Source: Pseudomonas sp. UBA6562 (GTDB lineage Bacteria; Pseudomonadota; Gammaproteobacteria; Pseudomonadales; Pseudomonadaceae). Taken from it: a stretch of DNA of 64,000 nt. This document shows, piece by piece, positions 50,697-60,457 of this stretch. The stretch is taken from the NCBI RefSeq assembly GCF_002434265.1, contig NZ_DJJS01000007.1:62001-126000 (forward strand), written 5' to 3'. Numbering within the stretch: position 1 is the stretch's first letter; every line of letters begins with the position of its first letter. Under the pieces are notes generated by a model, which was not told the DNA's origin, searched no databases, and saw nothing but the letters and a program-made list of their open reading frames with translations. Position numbers and translations under genes: made by a program.

Positions 50697-51530
50697 ATGT
50701 CAGCACGTTGGACCACTGCAGTACTCGACCCCCGCACCACCACCGGAGGGCTGGCCGTGGCGCGCAGCCCCGAGGGCTTTCTGCTCAAGGACGAACAGGC
50801 GCTGTTTCCCCGCCAATGGCTGACCGATCGAGGCCTGAACATAGCGAGCGAGCATGGCATTGGCTACCTGGACGGCGAGCCGGTCTTTCTCCTCGAGGTG
50901 CGTGAAGCGGCCGCAGTGCCGGGCTGTCGCTGGCAGGGCCTGCGCCAATTCATGCTCGAAGGCGATTTTCTGCTGTACAAGGTGCTCGGCTACGCCGCAC
51001 AGATCGGCACCTGGGCACGCGAGCACCGTTTCTGCGGCAGCTGTGGCCAACCGACCACGCAGGTGAAGGGGGAGCGCGCCATGCATTGCGAGGCCTGCGG
51101 CCTGCGCCATTATCCACGTATTTCGCCGAGCATGATTGTGCTGATCACCCGTGGCGACGAAATTTTGCTGGCGCGCTCGCCACGCTTTGTCGCGGGTGTG
51201 TACAGCACGTTGGCGGGGTTCGCTGAGCCGGGTGAATCGGCCGAAGACTGTCTGGAACGCGAGGTGTTCGAGGAGGTGGCGTTGCAAGTGCGCAACATCC
51301 AGTACGTAGGCAGCCAATGCTGGCCGTTTCCGCATTCGATGATGCTCGGCTTTCACGCCGAATATGCAGGCGGTGAAATCGTCATGCAGCCCGATGAGAT
51401 CGAGGACGCGCGCTGGTTCGACATCCGCGAGCTACCGCCCTTGCCAGCCGGGCGGTCGATCGCGCGCTATCTCATCGACTTGTACGTGGCCCGGCGCTTA
51501 AGCCTGCCCGAACCAGTGCTGCCACGCTAG
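50697..51530 (+). CDS. nudC: NADH pyrophosphatase / RNA deNADding enzyme NudC
   Basis: A 277-residue protein with an N-terminal domain, a zinc ribbon (FCGSCGQP and HCEACGLRHYPR near 109-135) and a Nudix box GFAEPGESAEDCLEREVFEEVAL near 175-197. The family tail motif SQPWPFPHS is SQCWPFPHS here. It cleaves NADH and NAD-capped RNA. The 3' end overlaps the convergent transporter gene by 33 bases. Confidence 0.95.
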   Translation: MSARWTTAVLDPRTTTGGLAVARSPEGFLLKDEQALFPRQWLTDRGLNIASEHGIGYLDGEPVFLLEVREAAAVPGCRWQGLRQFMLEGDFLLYKVLGYAAQIGTWAREHRFCGSCGQPTTQVKGERAMHCEACGLRHYPRISPSMIVLITRGDEILLARSPRFVAGVYSTLAGFAEPGESAEDCLEREVFEEVALQVRNIQYVGSQCWPFPHSMMLGFHAEYAGGEIVMQPDEIEDARWFDIRELPPLPAGRSIARYLIDLYVARRLSLPEPVLPR

Positions 51531-52277
51531 GCGCACGGTCAACGCCAGCACCACACTGATGAACACCGGGCGGATGAATTTGTTGCCGCCCTTGATGGCG
51601 GTGCGTGCGCCGAAGTAGGCACCGACCATGACCGACAAGCCCATGGCCAGGCCTACCAGGTAGTCGACCTGTCCCGACACCATGAATACCGTCAGCGCCG
51701 CCACGTTGCTGACGAAGTTCATGCTGCGGGCCACGCCGCTGGCGCGCACCAGGTCGATGGGGTAGATCAGCAGGGTACTGACCGTCCAGAATGCCCCGGT
51801 GCCTGGGCCGGCCACGCCGTCGTAGAACCCCAGGGTGAAGCCCTGCGGCGCCTGCCAGGTCTTCTTGATTGGCGCGTCGGCATCCAGCGGCGCCTTGGGC
51901 GTGCCGCCGAACAACAGGTACAAGCCACAGGCGAATACCACCACCGGGAGCATCTTGTTCAGCCATTCGGCGGGCAGGTAATGGGCCACCACCGCCCCCA
52001 GCAAAGCCCCGGCCAGCGTGCCGACCAAGGCAGGGCGCCACTGCGCGGGATGGAACAGCTTGCGCCGGTAGTAGGTAAAGCTGGCGGTGGCCGAGCCGAA
52101 GGTGGAGCTGAGCTTGTTGGTGCCCAGCACCAGGTGCGGGGGCATACCGGCCGTCAGCAGTGCGGGCGTGGTCAGCAGGCCGCCGCCGCCGGCGATGGCG
52201 TCGATGAAGCCTGCGACGAAAGCGACCAGCGTCAGGATCAGCAGTGTGAGAGGTTCTACGGAGAGTTCGAAGGGCAT
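51498..52277 (-). CDS. TSUP (TauE/SafE) family membrane transporter
   Basis: A 259-residue inner-membrane protein with about eight hydrophobic segments, two half-repeats, and the glycine-rich FVAGFIDAIAGGGGLLTTPAL near 18-38 and GFYDGVAGPGTGAFW near 147-161 that mark the sulfite-exporter TauE/SafE family. The substrate is unknown but often an organosulfur or sulfur anion. An in-frame start seven codons upstream is possible. Confidence 0.88.
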   Translation of the reverse strand: MPFELSVEPLTLLILTLVAFVAGFIDAIAGGGGLLTTPALLTAGMPPHLVLGTNKLSSTFGSATASFTYYRRKLFHPAQWRPALVGTLAGALLGAVVAHYLPAEWLNKMLPVVVFACGLYLLFGGTPKAPLDADAPIKKTWQAPQGFTLGFYDGVAGPGTGAFWTVSTLLIYPIDLVRASGVARSMNFVSNVAALTVFMVSGQVDYLVGLAMGLSVMVGAYFGARTAIKGGNKFIRPVFISVVLALTVRLAWQHWFGQA

Positions 52278-52545
52278 CGGCTCGGTCTTGTCTGGCACAG
52301 GCGCGACAAAAGGTCGCGCTCGGAGAAGGAGGCATGGTAAAGCCTGTGGGGCAGGGCTTCCAGTGCGATGGGCGAGAGTGTGCCCTGTGGCCGTTACCTA
52401 TCGACAGTTTTCCCACCCCCCCAATGATCGTTCAATGATTCACTGGGCAGCGCCTAGGCTGATGGTTTCTCCTTATCCTCGCAAGGCCGTTCATGCGCTA
52501 TCGACTATTGCCCCTGGATTGCTATTACGTGCGCCGCTTCGTGAG

Positions 52546-53034
52546 ATGGGTGGATGCGTCGTGAGTGATGAAGTCCAAACGATCCCCGGGCTTCACCTTT
52601 CGCCTGCCAGCGACCTCGATCTGCCGTTCGCGCGTGACCTCACCCGCCGCACGATGCTGCCGTATTTCCACCAGTTCGCACTGCTGTGGATGGACGCGGC
52701 GTTCGAAGAATCCTGGAGCTGGCGCGAGCAATGGCTGATCCAGGCCGGTGAGCGGACCCTGGGTTTTTGCAGCCTGAGCCAGGACCGCCAAGCGTTGTTC
52801 GTTCGTGAGCTACACTTGCTGCCCGAGCATCGTCAACAGGGGGCAGGGAGCTGGGTGCTCGAAGAGCTGAAGCGTTGGGCACAGCAACGGCGTTTGCCGT
52901 TGCTACGTCTCATGGCCTTCAGCAGCAACCCGGCACGACGCTTGTATCGGCGAGTCGGTTTCGACGAAGTCGGTCAGGACGGTTGCTTCGTGCTCATGCA
53001 ATGCGCGGTGCAAAAAGACGCTGATGTGGTTTAG
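52546..53034 (+). CDS. GNAT acetyltransferase
   Basis: A 162-residue GNAT-fold protein. The acetyl-CoA loop is HRQQGAGSWVLEEL near 100-113 and the C-terminal RLYRRVGFDEVGQDG pattern is standard. Substrate unknown. The start is uncertain between ATG 52546 and GTG 52561, the latter with GGTGGA upstream. Confidence 0.8.
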   Translation: MGGCVVSDEVQTIPGLHLSPASDLDLPFARDLTRRTMLPYFHQFALLWMDAAFEESWSWREQWLIQAGERTLGFCSLSQDRQALFVRELHLLPEHRQQGAGSWVLEELKRWAQQRRLPLLRLMAFSSNPARRLYRRVGFDEVGQDGCFVLMQCAVQKDADVV

Positions 53035-53182
53035 CGCAATGCGCAAGGTGCTCGGGAGAGGCGCGAGTCAGGGCTTGCCTGGCCCTCTGGCAATGGGCAT
53101 AGTGCCGAAAGCTTAGGAATAGTCCTCCACGGATGTGGGATATCTCCTAGATCGATAACGCAAAGTAAAAAGGAAAGAGGGC

Positions 53183-53500
53183 ATGAACGGATTCGGCGCG
53201 CGACTCAGGGAAGAACGAGAGCGCTTGGGCCTTACTCAACGGGTATTCGGCGATATTGGTGGCGTCGAACCCAACGCCCAGGGCAAATATGAAAACGGCG
53301 ACCGCACCCCGCGCTTGGATTACCTGGCGGCCGTGGCCGCCAAAGGCGTCGACCCGCTTTACGTGTTGACCGGGCTGCCGACGCCGCTGCCGCTCGACAG
53401 CCTCAGCGGCGACGAGGATCAACTGCTGGCAGCCTTCCGCCGCCTCCCCGACAAAGACCGCGCCGCTCTGTGGCATGTCCTCCACCGCTTGGCAGATTGA
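53183..53500 (+). CDS. XRE-family helix-turn-helix regulator
   Basis: A 105-residue protein with an N-terminal HTH domain (LREERERLGLTQRVFGDIGGVEPNAQGKYENGDRTPRLDYL) and a short helical tail. It resembles phage-repressor-like regulators in Pseudomonas. GGAAAGAGG precedes the ATG. Its gene is separated from gacA by 135 bases. Confidence 0.85.
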   Translation: MNGFGARLREERERLGLTQRVFGDIGGVEPNAQGKYENGDRTPRLDYLAAVAAKGVDPLYVLTGLPTPLPLDSLSGDEDQLLAAFRRLPDKDRAALWHVLHRLAD

Positions 53501-53635
53501 GCCCCACCTAGGGTCAGAGGCCGCATGGAAGCATTCATCGTGTCAGCATCCTCTAGCGTTTAGTCGATATGTTGCGGCTGAAAAATTTTGTTAAGGTGGC
53601 AACTTACAAATCGCCCCATTGACGAGGTGTCTGGC

Positions 53636-54274
53636 TTGATTAGGGTCCTTGTGGTCGACGATCACGATCTGGTACGCACCGGCATCACCCGTATGCTCAG
53701 CGACATCGAGGGGCTGCATGTAGTGGGCGAGGCAGACTCCGGCGAGTCGGCGCTCAAGCTGGCCCGCGAGCTCAAGCCGGATGTGGTGCTGATGGACGTC
53801 AAGATGCCTGGCATCGGCGGTCTCGAAGCCACGCGCAAGTTGCTGCGCAGCCATCCCGACAGCAAGGTCGTGGCCGTCACGGCCTGCGAAGAAGACCCTT
53901 TCCCCACACGCCTGTTACAGGCCGGCGCTTCTGGCTATCTGACCAAAGGCGCGGCCCTCGATGAAATGGTGCACGCCATTCGTCTGGCGTTCGCGGGGCA
54001 GCGCTACATCAGTCCGCAAATCGCTCAGCAACTGGCGCTCAAGCCGTTCCAACCCGAAGGATCGCCGTTCGACAGCCTCTCTGAACGGGAAATCCAGATC
54101 GCCCTGATGATCGTCGGCTGCCAGAAAGTGCAGATCATCTCCGACAAGCTGTGCCTGTCGCCCAAAACGGTGAATACCTACCGTTACCGTATTTTCGAAA
54201 AACTTTCCGTAACCAGCGACGTCGAATTGACATTGCTGGCCGTCCGCCACGGAATGGTCGACGCAAGTCTCTAG
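53636..54274 (+). CDS. gacA: Response regulator GacA (LuxR/FixJ type)
   Basis: A 212-residue response regulator. The receiver domain holds VVDDHD near 6-11, the phospho-acceptor Asp in VVLMDVKMPG near 54 and the Lys in YLTKGA near 104. The C-terminal LuxR HTH is LSEREIQIALMIVGCQKV followed by LSPKTVNTYRYRIFEKL. It works with GacS to switch on the small RNAs that sequester Rsm proteins, controlling secondary metabolism and motility. The likely start is TTG at 53636 with GAGGTG upstream, as in other Pseudomonas; the ATG at 53588 gives 16 odd extra residues. Confidence 0.95.
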   Translation: MIRVLVVDDHDLVRTGITRMLSDIEGLHVVGEADSGESALKLARELKPDVVLMDVKMPGIGGLEATRKLLRSHPDSKVVAVTACEEDPFPTRLLQAGASGYLTKGAALDEMVHAIRLAFAGQRYISPQIAQQLALKPFQPEGSPFDSLSEREIQIALMIVGCQKVQIISDKLCLSPKTVNTYRYRIFEKLSVTSDVELTLLAVRHGMVDASL

Positions 54275-54289
54275 CCTTAGAAGTGGTCC

Positions 54290-56113
54290 ATGTCGCAAAC
54301 CTTTGATGCCAGCGCGTTTCTGGCGACCTGTAGCGGTCGCCCGGGCGTGTACCGAATGTTCGATGCCGAATCGCGGCTGCTCTACGTCGGTAAAGCCAAG
54401 AACCTGAAAAAGCGCTTGGCCAGTTATTTCCGCAAAACCGGCCTAGCCTCGAAGACAATGGCACTGGTGGGGCGCATCGCGCATATCGAGACCACCATCA
54501 CCGGTAACGAAACCGAGGCCTTGTTGCTCGAGCAGAATCTGATCAAGGAATGGCGGCCGCCGTACAACATTCTGCTGCGTGACGATAAATCCTATCCTTA
54601 CGTGTTCCTGTCGGACGGTCCTTTCCCTCGGCTCGGTATCCATCGCGGTGCCAAGCGCGCCAAGGGTCGTTACTTCGGTCCTTACCCCAGTGCCGGTGCG
54701 ATTCGTGAAAGCCTAAGCGTGTTGCAGAAGACGTTCGCCGTTCGCCAATGCGAAGACAGCTATTACGCCAACCGCACCCGCCCGTGCCTGCAGTATCAGA
54801 TCAAACGCTGCAAAGGGCCGTGCACCGATCTGGTCAGCAAGGAGGAATACGCCGAGGACGTACGCCACTCGGTGATGTTTCTGGAAGGGCGCAGCCAGCA
54901 GTTGGGCAACGAGCTCAACGCGGAAATGGAACAGGCCGCCATGGCCCTGGACTTCGAAAAGGCCGCCGCGTTGCGTGACCAGATCGGTCTGCTCAGGCGC
55001 GTACAGGACCAGCAGCACATCGAAGGCGGCTCGGGCGAGGTCGACGTCATTGCCGCCTTCGTCAACCCGGGCGGCGCATGCGTACATCTGATCAGCGTGC
55101 GTGGCGGCCGGGTGCTCGGCAGCAAGAACTTCTTTCCTCAGGTCGGCATCGAGGAAGAGGTGTCGGAGGTACTGGTCGCGTTCCTCTCGCAGTACTACGT
55201 CGGCAACGCGGAACGTGAGTTGCCCCGAGAGTTGATCGTCAACGTGGTGCATGAAGACTTCCAGACCATTATCGAGGCCCTGCAAACGCTACGCGGCCGC
55301 GAGGTGGACATCACCCATCGCGTACGCGGCACCCGTGCGCGCTGGCAGCAGATGGCGGTGACCAATGCCGAGCAGGCGTTGAACGCCCGCCTGGCCAACC
55401 GCCAGCACATGGCCGCGCGTTTCGAGGCGTTGGCCCAGGTGCTCGACCTCGACGAAGTGCCGCAGCGTCTGGAGTGCTACGACATCAGCCACTCCAGCGG
55501 CGAAGCCACGGTGGCCTCGTGCGTGGTGTTCGGGCCGGAAGGGCCGATCAAGGCCGACTACCGCCGTTTCAACATCGAAGGCATCACTGCCGGTGACGAC
55601 TATGCCGCCATGCAGCAAGCCCTGACCCGGCGCTACAGCCGTATCAAGAACGGCGAAGGCAAGCTGCCCGACGTGCTGTTGGTCGATGGTGGCAAGGGCC
55701 AGCTGAACATGGCGCGCGAGGTCATGCAGGAACTGGCCTTCACGGACCTGACCTTGCTCGGTGTGGCCAAGGGCGTCACACGTAAAGCGGGTTTCGAGAC
55801 GCTGTACCTCAACGACGCTGCCCATGAGTTCACGCTCAAGGGCGACTCGCCAGCGCTGCACCTGATTCAGCAGATCCGCGACGAGGCGCACCGTTTCGCT
55901 ATTACCGGCCACCGTGCGCGTCGCGGCAAGGCACGGCGGACGTCCAGCCTGGAAGACGTAGCGGGCGTAGGGCCGAAACGTCGTCGCGAGTTGCTCAAGC
56001 ACTTTGGCGGGTTGCAGGAACTCAACCGCGCCAGCATCGATGAAATTGCCAAAGCGCCGGGTATCAGTAAAAAGCTCGCCGAGTCGATTTATGCCAGCTT
56101 GCATAGCGAGTAG
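54290..56113 (+). CDS. uvrC: Excinuclease ABC subunit C
   Basis: A 607-residue nucleotide-excision repair nuclease: GIY-YIG domain at the start (PGVYRMFD...YVGKAKNLKKRL), UvrB-interacting UVR motif near 203-238, RNase-H-like nuclease domain (ECYDISHSSGE near 400) and C-terminal tandem HhH. It starts 15 bases after gacA, as in other Pseudomonas. Confidence 0.97.
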   Translation: MSQTFDASAFLATCSGRPGVYRMFDAESRLLYVGKAKNLKKRLASYFRKTGLASKTMALVGRIAHIETTITGNETEALLLEQNLIKEWRPPYNILLRDDKSYPYVFLSDGPFPRLGIHRGAKRAKGRYFGPYPSAGAIRESLSVLQKTFAVRQCEDSYYANRTRPCLQYQIKRCKGPCTDLVSKEEYAEDVRHSVMFLEGRSQQLGNELNAEMEQAAMALDFEKAAALRDQIGLLRRVQDQQHIEGGSGEVDVIAAFVNPGGACVHLISVRGGRVLGSKNFFPQVGIEEEVSEVLVAFLSQYYVGNAERELPRELIVNVVHEDFQTIIEALQTLRGREVDITHRVRGTRARWQQMAVTNAEQALNARLANRQHMAARFEALAQVLDLDEVPQRLECYDISHSSGEATVASCVVFGPEGPIKADYRRFNIEGITAGDDYAAMQQALTRRYSRIKNGEGKLPDVLLVDGGKGQLNMAREVMQELAFTDLTLLGVAKGVTRKAGFETLYLNDAAHEFTLKGDSPALHLIQQIRDEAHRFAITGHRARRGKARRTSSLEDVAGVGPKRRRELLKHFGGLQELNRASIDEIAKAPGISKKLAESIYASLHSE

Positions 56114-56146
56114 TATGTCGGGCTCAACTCGCAGCCAGTCGTACCG

Positions 56147-56707
56147 ATGAATATTCCAAACTTGCTCACCGTTCTACGGGTTCTGCTGATCCCCATCTTC
56201 ATCTTGCTGTTCTATATGCCGTTCCATTGGAGCTATATGGCAGCAAGTACGGTGTTCGCCATCGCCGCCGCCACCGACTGGCTGGACGGCTACCTGGCCC
56301 GCAGGCTGCAGCAAAGTACCCCATTCGGTGCGTTTCTCGATCCGGTCGCCGACAAGCTGATGGTGGCGGTCGCCCTGGTGCTGTTGGTGCAGGTGCATGC
56401 CAACTTCTGGCTGACGCTCCCCGCCGCGATCATCATTTGCCGCGAGATCGTGGTGTCGGCGCTGCGCGAGTGGATGGCAGAAATCGGCGCCCGGGCTCAC
56501 GTGGCGGTGTCCAACTGGGGCAAATGGAAGACCGCCGCGCAAATGCTGGCGTTGGTGATCCTGTTGGGCAATCCGCCGGTGGTGAGCGTCTGGGTAGTAT
56601 TGGGCTATGGGTTGCTGCTGGTGTCGGCCGGGCTGACGTTGATTTCCATGGTGCATTACCTGATCGCGGCCTGGCCGCACCTGCGCGAAGGCACCGAGCA
56701 GCGTTAA
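56147..56707 (+). CDS. pgsA: CDP-diacylglycerol-glycerol-3-phosphate 3-phosphatidyltransferase
   Basis: A 186-residue membrane enzyme of phosphatidylglycerol synthesis with four or more hydrophobic segments. The CDP-alcohol phosphotransferase motif DWLDGYLARRLQQSTPFGAFLDPVADK (D-G-x2-A-R-x8-G-x3-D-x3-D pattern) covers residues 43-69. Confidence 0.97.
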   Translation: MNIPNLLTVLRVLLIPIFILLFYMPFHWSYMAASTVFAIAAATDWLDGYLARRLQQSTPFGAFLDPVADKLMVAVALVLLVQVHANFWLTLPAAIIICREIVVSALREWMAEIGARAHVAVSNWGKWKTAAQMLALVILLGNPPVVSVWVVLGYGLLLVSAGLTLISMVHYLIAAWPHLREGTEQR

Positions 56708-56728
56708 AAGTTTTTTTGAATCAAGGGG

Positions 56729-56756
56729 TTGACGCCATTTGGCGATGCGTTAGAAT
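56729..56756 (+). promoter_or_regulatory. Promoter of tRNA-Gly
   Basis: TTGACG (56729-56734) and TAGAAT (56751-56756) are 16 bases apart, 16 bases ahead of the tRNA. Confidence 0.72.
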
Positions 56757-56771
56757 GGCACCCATCACGAC

Positions 56772-56847
<76 letters not shown>

Positions 56848-57276
56848 AATATAGACTGTCAGCAGGTTATCGATGTTGGCAGTTATCGAAGAAAGACGCT
56901 TAGGCGTCTTTTTTCGTTTTTGTCGTGAAAATCTGGATCGATCCAAACCTTCGTTTCAAGCACCACTTTCGTCTGTACCGCTAACGGCTGTTTCCCGGAT
57001 CTCGCTGTTTTTACCTGTTGACCTTGGGCAAGGCCCAAGCGCTGTCGGCAGTTGGGCAAACCTGAGGCGTATCCAACTTCAGTACGCTTCGCGCGATCCG
57101 TTTAATCTTGATTCGCGCATATTCTGGGGTGCGGTATCTGGTGAAGCTAGCCTGGGTTCATGACCAGCAAGATGCGTCCAACGTACTCTTGGCATTTAAG
57201 TGTATGTCCTTGCAACAGCTATGTTCGAGGTTGGGCGCACCAGCCACCGGCAGCGCTCTTTGCTCCCGTCGTGTTC
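56848..57276. other. Intergenic region between tRNA-Gly and TonB receptor
   Basis: A 429-base gap holding the tRNA terminator at its left end. A 96-codon open frame here has poor codon use and no ribosome-binding site. The rest is of lower GC than its neighbours and shows no gene that I can support. Confidence 0.5.
56892..56916 (+). terminator. Terminator after tRNA-Gly
   Basis: AAGACGC pairs with GCGTCTT around TTAG and is followed by a T-run. Confidence 0.85.
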
Positions 57277-59310
57277 CTAGAAATAACTCGTCACCCCCAT
57301 AAAATAGGCCCGGCCCGGCACATAAAATCGGGTCGCGCTTTGTCGCGGCTGCTCGTCGAACAGATTCTGCACACCGGCATTGACCTTCAACCATTTGGTC
57401 GCGGCCCATTGGGCAGTAAGGTCGTAGGTGGTGTAGGGCGCCACAAAGTGATTGGCGGTACCCCGCTGTTTGCCGACATGTTGTGCTGACAGTTCGGTGG
57501 TCAGGCCAGGGTCGATTCGCCATTCGAAGGCGCCGAATAGCGACAGCTTCGGTGAGCTGATCAGCGCTTCGCCGGTGACAAGGTTGCGGTTTTCCAACAT
57601 ATAGGTGGCATTGCTGCGCCAAGTGACGCGGTCGGCTATGAGCGGGACTCGCAATGTGCCTTCCCAACCGCGCGTGCGTGCCTGCTCGACGTTCGTCAAT
57701 TGAGTCCACCAGTAGCCTTGGTGCCAGCCCAGCGGTTTGTATTCGATCTTGTCTTTGAAATCGGTGTGGAAGTAGGTCAGGCCTGCTTCCCAGCCGTTGT
57801 TGTCGTAAGCGATACCAACTTCCTTGCTAAGACTGGTCTCCGGCCGCAGATCGGGATTGCCTGCCATCCAGCAGCCACCGGACACGTAACCCAGCGGCCG
57901 CAACGAAGTGCAGCCATTGCCGCCTGAGCGGGTGGCCGCGCCTGCGCTGGTTTCCTTGATGCTGGGCGCACGATAGCCCTTGGCAATGCCGCTGCGCAGG
58001 GTCCAGTCGGGGTGGGGGTGATAGACCAGGTAGGCGCGCGGGCTGTTGTGGTTACCATCGCGCTGGCTGTGGTCGAAGCGGTTGCCCAGGTTCAAGGACA
58101 GGTTGTCGAGCAAGAAGAGCTCGTCTTCGACAAAGGCGGCCCAGTACTGGCCCTGCGCTTGCGAACCGGTGATGGGCCTGCCTTCGAGGTCGATGGGTAA
58201 GGCACCCAGCGTTCGCGTGTTGGTCAGCGCATCGCGCTTCCACTGGCCACCCAAGGTCATGCGCTGCTGGAGTGCCCATTCGAACGGCACGTCCAAGTGA
58301 GCGTCGATGATCTTCTCTTCGGCGTTGGCTTTTTCCTTATTGACGCGGTTCTCGAACCGGTTCACGTAGGCATCGAGTTGGGCGGTGCCGAAACCTAGGT
58401 CTCCTTGATAGGAAGCGATGACACTGTCGCGGGTCAGATGCCCGGCACCGAACGCGTTCACCTGCGACCCGGATACCTTGGATCCCCAGGAGCGTTCCAC
58501 GCCTTTGACCACTTCCAACGACACGCTGTGCGCGTCGGTGACGCGCCAATCCAGCAAGGCGTTCAGGTGCTGGTCCTTGGCACCTCCTGCGCCATCGTTG
58601 CGCAGCGTGGCACCTTGACTGTCCACTCGAGGCGGCGCTTCGTCGCTGGCCCGACGCGTGCTGTTGGCGCCCAAGCGCAGGCCGACGGTATCGGTGAGCG
58701 GTCCCGACAGGTTGAAACCGGTCTGCTCGGTCTGCCCGCGGTCCGAATGCTGCGGGATGGTGGTGTTGACGCTCAGCGAGCCGTCCCAGGTTCGCGCGAC
58801 TTTGCGCGTGATGATGTTGATCACCCCGCCCATGGCGTCCGCGCCGTACCGCGAAGACATCGGCCCGCGCGTCACTTCGATACGCTCGATCATGTTCGGG
58901 GAGATCCAGTTCAGGTCCTGGCGTGCCAGGTCGCGACGGTAGTGCGTGTCGGCCGAATTGCCGACGCGTCTGCCATCGACCAGGATCACCGTGTACTGGT
59001 CGTCCAGGCCGCGCAGCTTGATCTTCGACTGCTCGCCTACCGGGCTGAAGCCGCCGGTGACGCCTGGAAGACGACGCAACAAAGTGCCCAGGTCATAGAC
59101 CGGTTGACGCTCGATCTCCTCGCGGGTGATGACGCTGACGCTGGCAGGCGCGTCGCGTACGTCCGTGCCGGTGCCGCTGGCAGTGACGAACGAGGCCTCC
59201 AGTTCGGTGGCATTGCCTTTCGAAGGCTCCTCCATCTGCGCGGCTTGTAAAAGAGGCGAGGCGAGCAAAGCTGCCGTAAGCAGGTTCAGGGGAAGGGCGG
59301 GATGCTTCAT
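57277..59310 (-). CDS. TonB-dependent outer-membrane receptor, siderophore/colicin type
   Basis: A 677-residue outer-membrane beta-barrel with signal peptide (cleavage near LLQAAQ), an N-terminal plug (VSVITREEIERQPVYDLGTLLRRLPGV, then KIKLRGLDDQYTVILVDGRRV and IERIEVTRGPMSSRYGADAMGGVINIITR) and a barrel ending in an aromatic Phe (GVTSYF). The plug wording matches FepA/CirA-type ferric-catecholate receptors. A candidate Fur box lies upstream. Confidence 0.92.
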   Translation of the reverse strand: MKHPALPLNLLTAALLASPLLQAAQMEEPSKGNATELEASFVTASGTGTDVRDAPASVSVITREEIERQPVYDLGTLLRRLPGVTGGFSPVGEQSKIKLRGLDDQYTVILVDGRRVGNSADTHYRRDLARQDLNWISPNMIERIEVTRGPMSSRYGADAMGGVINIITRKVARTWDGSLSVNTTIPQHSDRGQTEQTGFNLSGPLTDTVGLRLGANSTRRASDEAPPRVDSQGATLRNDGAGGAKDQHLNALLDWRVTDAHSVSLEVVKGVERSWGSKVSGSQVNAFGAGHLTRDSVIASYQGDLGFGTAQLDAYVNRFENRVNKEKANAEEKIIDAHLDVPFEWALQQRMTLGGQWKRDALTNTRTLGALPIDLEGRPITGSQAQGQYWAAFVEDELFLLDNLSLNLGNRFDHSQRDGNHNSPRAYLVYHPHPDWTLRSGIAKGYRAPSIKETSAGAATRSGGNGCTSLRPLGYVSGGCWMAGNPDLRPETSLSKEVGIAYDNNGWEAGLTYFHTDFKDKIEYKPLGWHQGYWWTQLTNVEQARTRGWEGTLRVPLIADRVTWRSNATYMLENRNLVTGEALISSPKLSLFGAFEWRIDPGLTTELSAQHVGKQRGTANHFVAPYTTYDLTAQWAATKWLKVNAGVQNLFDEQPRQSATRFYVPGRAYFMGVTSYF

Positions 59311-59625
59311 GGGGAAACCAGTCCTTGATCAAGTCGAAAAATCGGACTGGACATTAATGAAAATGGGAATCTTTCGTATGTAGTATCGGGTTGTACTGCT
59401 CGTCAGACATTTCTTTGTAATAGGTAGCCTTTCCTGATGGACGCCGGCTTCAAAGCCTTTGCCTGCCGGCCCCATCCGCTGGCGCTCAGCGAATTCAAAG
59501 CTGGCTGCCCCGACAATCTGCCCCCTGGCCAGTGCCGAATTCGCACGCACCGTTATGCCAGCTCATGTGATCGTACAACTGCTTGCGCTATTATGGTGGC
59601 AACTTCTCCAGGTGACACACAGGGC
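59311..59625. other. Divergent intergenic region, receptor and GntR gene
   Basis: A 315-base gap holding the candidate Fur box and the promoter of the GntR gene. No further gene is supported. Confidence 0.5.
59353..59371. promoter_or_regulatory. Candidate Fur box upstream of the TonB receptor
   Basis: ATTAATGAAAATGGGAATC matches 12 of 19 positions of the consensus GATAATGATAATCATTATC by hand alignment. It lies about 45 bases upstream of the receptor start, in the expected place. Confidence 0.4.
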
Positions 59626-60375
59626 ATGACAGAGCAACAGGTACAGGCCAAGGCCCGGCGCAAGCCACGCAGCCTGGCTCAGGAACTGGTCACGGTACTG
59701 ACCGAACGCATCCGCAGCGGCCAGCTCAAGCGCGGCGACAAGCTGCCGACTGAGTCACAGATCATGGTCGAGGAGGGTGTCAGCCGTACCGTAGTGCGCG
59801 AGGCGATTTCCCGGCTGCAGGCGGCCGGGCAGGTGGAGACGCGCCATGGCATCGGTACCTTCGTGCTGAACGCTGGAACGACGGCCGGTTTTCGCATCGA
59901 TCCGGCGACCGTGGTGACCCTGCGCGAAGTGCTGGCGGTGTTGGAGCTGCGTATCGCTCTGGAAGTCGAATCGGCGGGGCTGGCGGCGCAGCGCCGTAGC
60001 GACGAAGCCTTGGCCGGCATGCGCGCGGCGCTGGACGAGCTCAACGAAGGCGCGGCGCATGCCACCGACGCGGTGTCGGCGGATTTCCAGTTCCACCTGC
60101 GCATCGCCCAGGCCAGTGGCAATCACTACTTCGCCGATATCCTCGACCATCTGGGTACCAGCATCATCCCGCGCACGCGGGTGAATTCGGCGCGATTGGC
60201 GCAGGATGACCAAGCCCACTACATGAGTCGGCTCAGGCACGAGCATGAAGCGATCTACGAAGCCATTGCCCGGCGCGACGGCGAAGGGGCGAAGATGGCC
60301 ATGCGCATGCACTTGAGCAACAGCCGCGAGCGCCTGCGCCAGGTGCACGAAGAGGCTGAAGCCCAGAAGGGGTGA
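59626..60375 (+). CDS. GntR/FCD-family regulator of aldarate catabolism
   Basis: A 249-residue regulator: winged helix near residues 17-82 (LVTVLTERIRSGQLKRGDKLPTESQIMVEEGVSRTVVREAISRLQAAGQV) and an FCD domain with an Asp/His metal pattern (FQFHLRIAQASGNHYF). It is convergent with the galactarate module across a terminator and is its likely regulator. The ATG at 59626 was chosen; an upstream ATG at 59593 and a longer frame are possible. Confidence 0.85.
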   Translation: MTEQQVQAKARRKPRSLAQELVTVLTERIRSGQLKRGDKLPTESQIMVEEGVSRTVVREAISRLQAAGQVETRHGIGTFVLNAGTTAGFRIDPATVVTLREVLAVLELRIALEVESAGLAAQRRSDEALAGMRAALDELNEGAAHATDAVSADFQFHLRIAQASGNHYFADILDHLGTSIIPRTRVNSARLAQDDQAHYMSRLRHEHEAIYEAIARRDGEGAKMAMRMHLSNSRERLRQVHEEAEAQKG

Positions 60376-60417
60376 GGGCGGTTGCACTTGTAGTGTTTCC
60401 AAGGGACACCCATAAAG

Positions 60418-60444
60418 CAAAGCCCCGCATAGGCGGGGCTTTGT
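60418..60444. terminator. Bidirectional terminator between convergent genes
   Basis: CAAAGCCCCGC pairs with GCGGGGCTTTG around ATAG, between the GntR gene and the aldehyde dehydrogenase gene. Confidence 0.85.
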
Positions 60445-60457
60445 GGTTTCAGGACGC

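Noticed and set aside
56873..57163. 96-codon plus-strand frame after tRNA-Gly
   Set aside because: It crosses the tRNA terminator, lacks a ribosome-binding site and has codon use unlike neighbouring genes.
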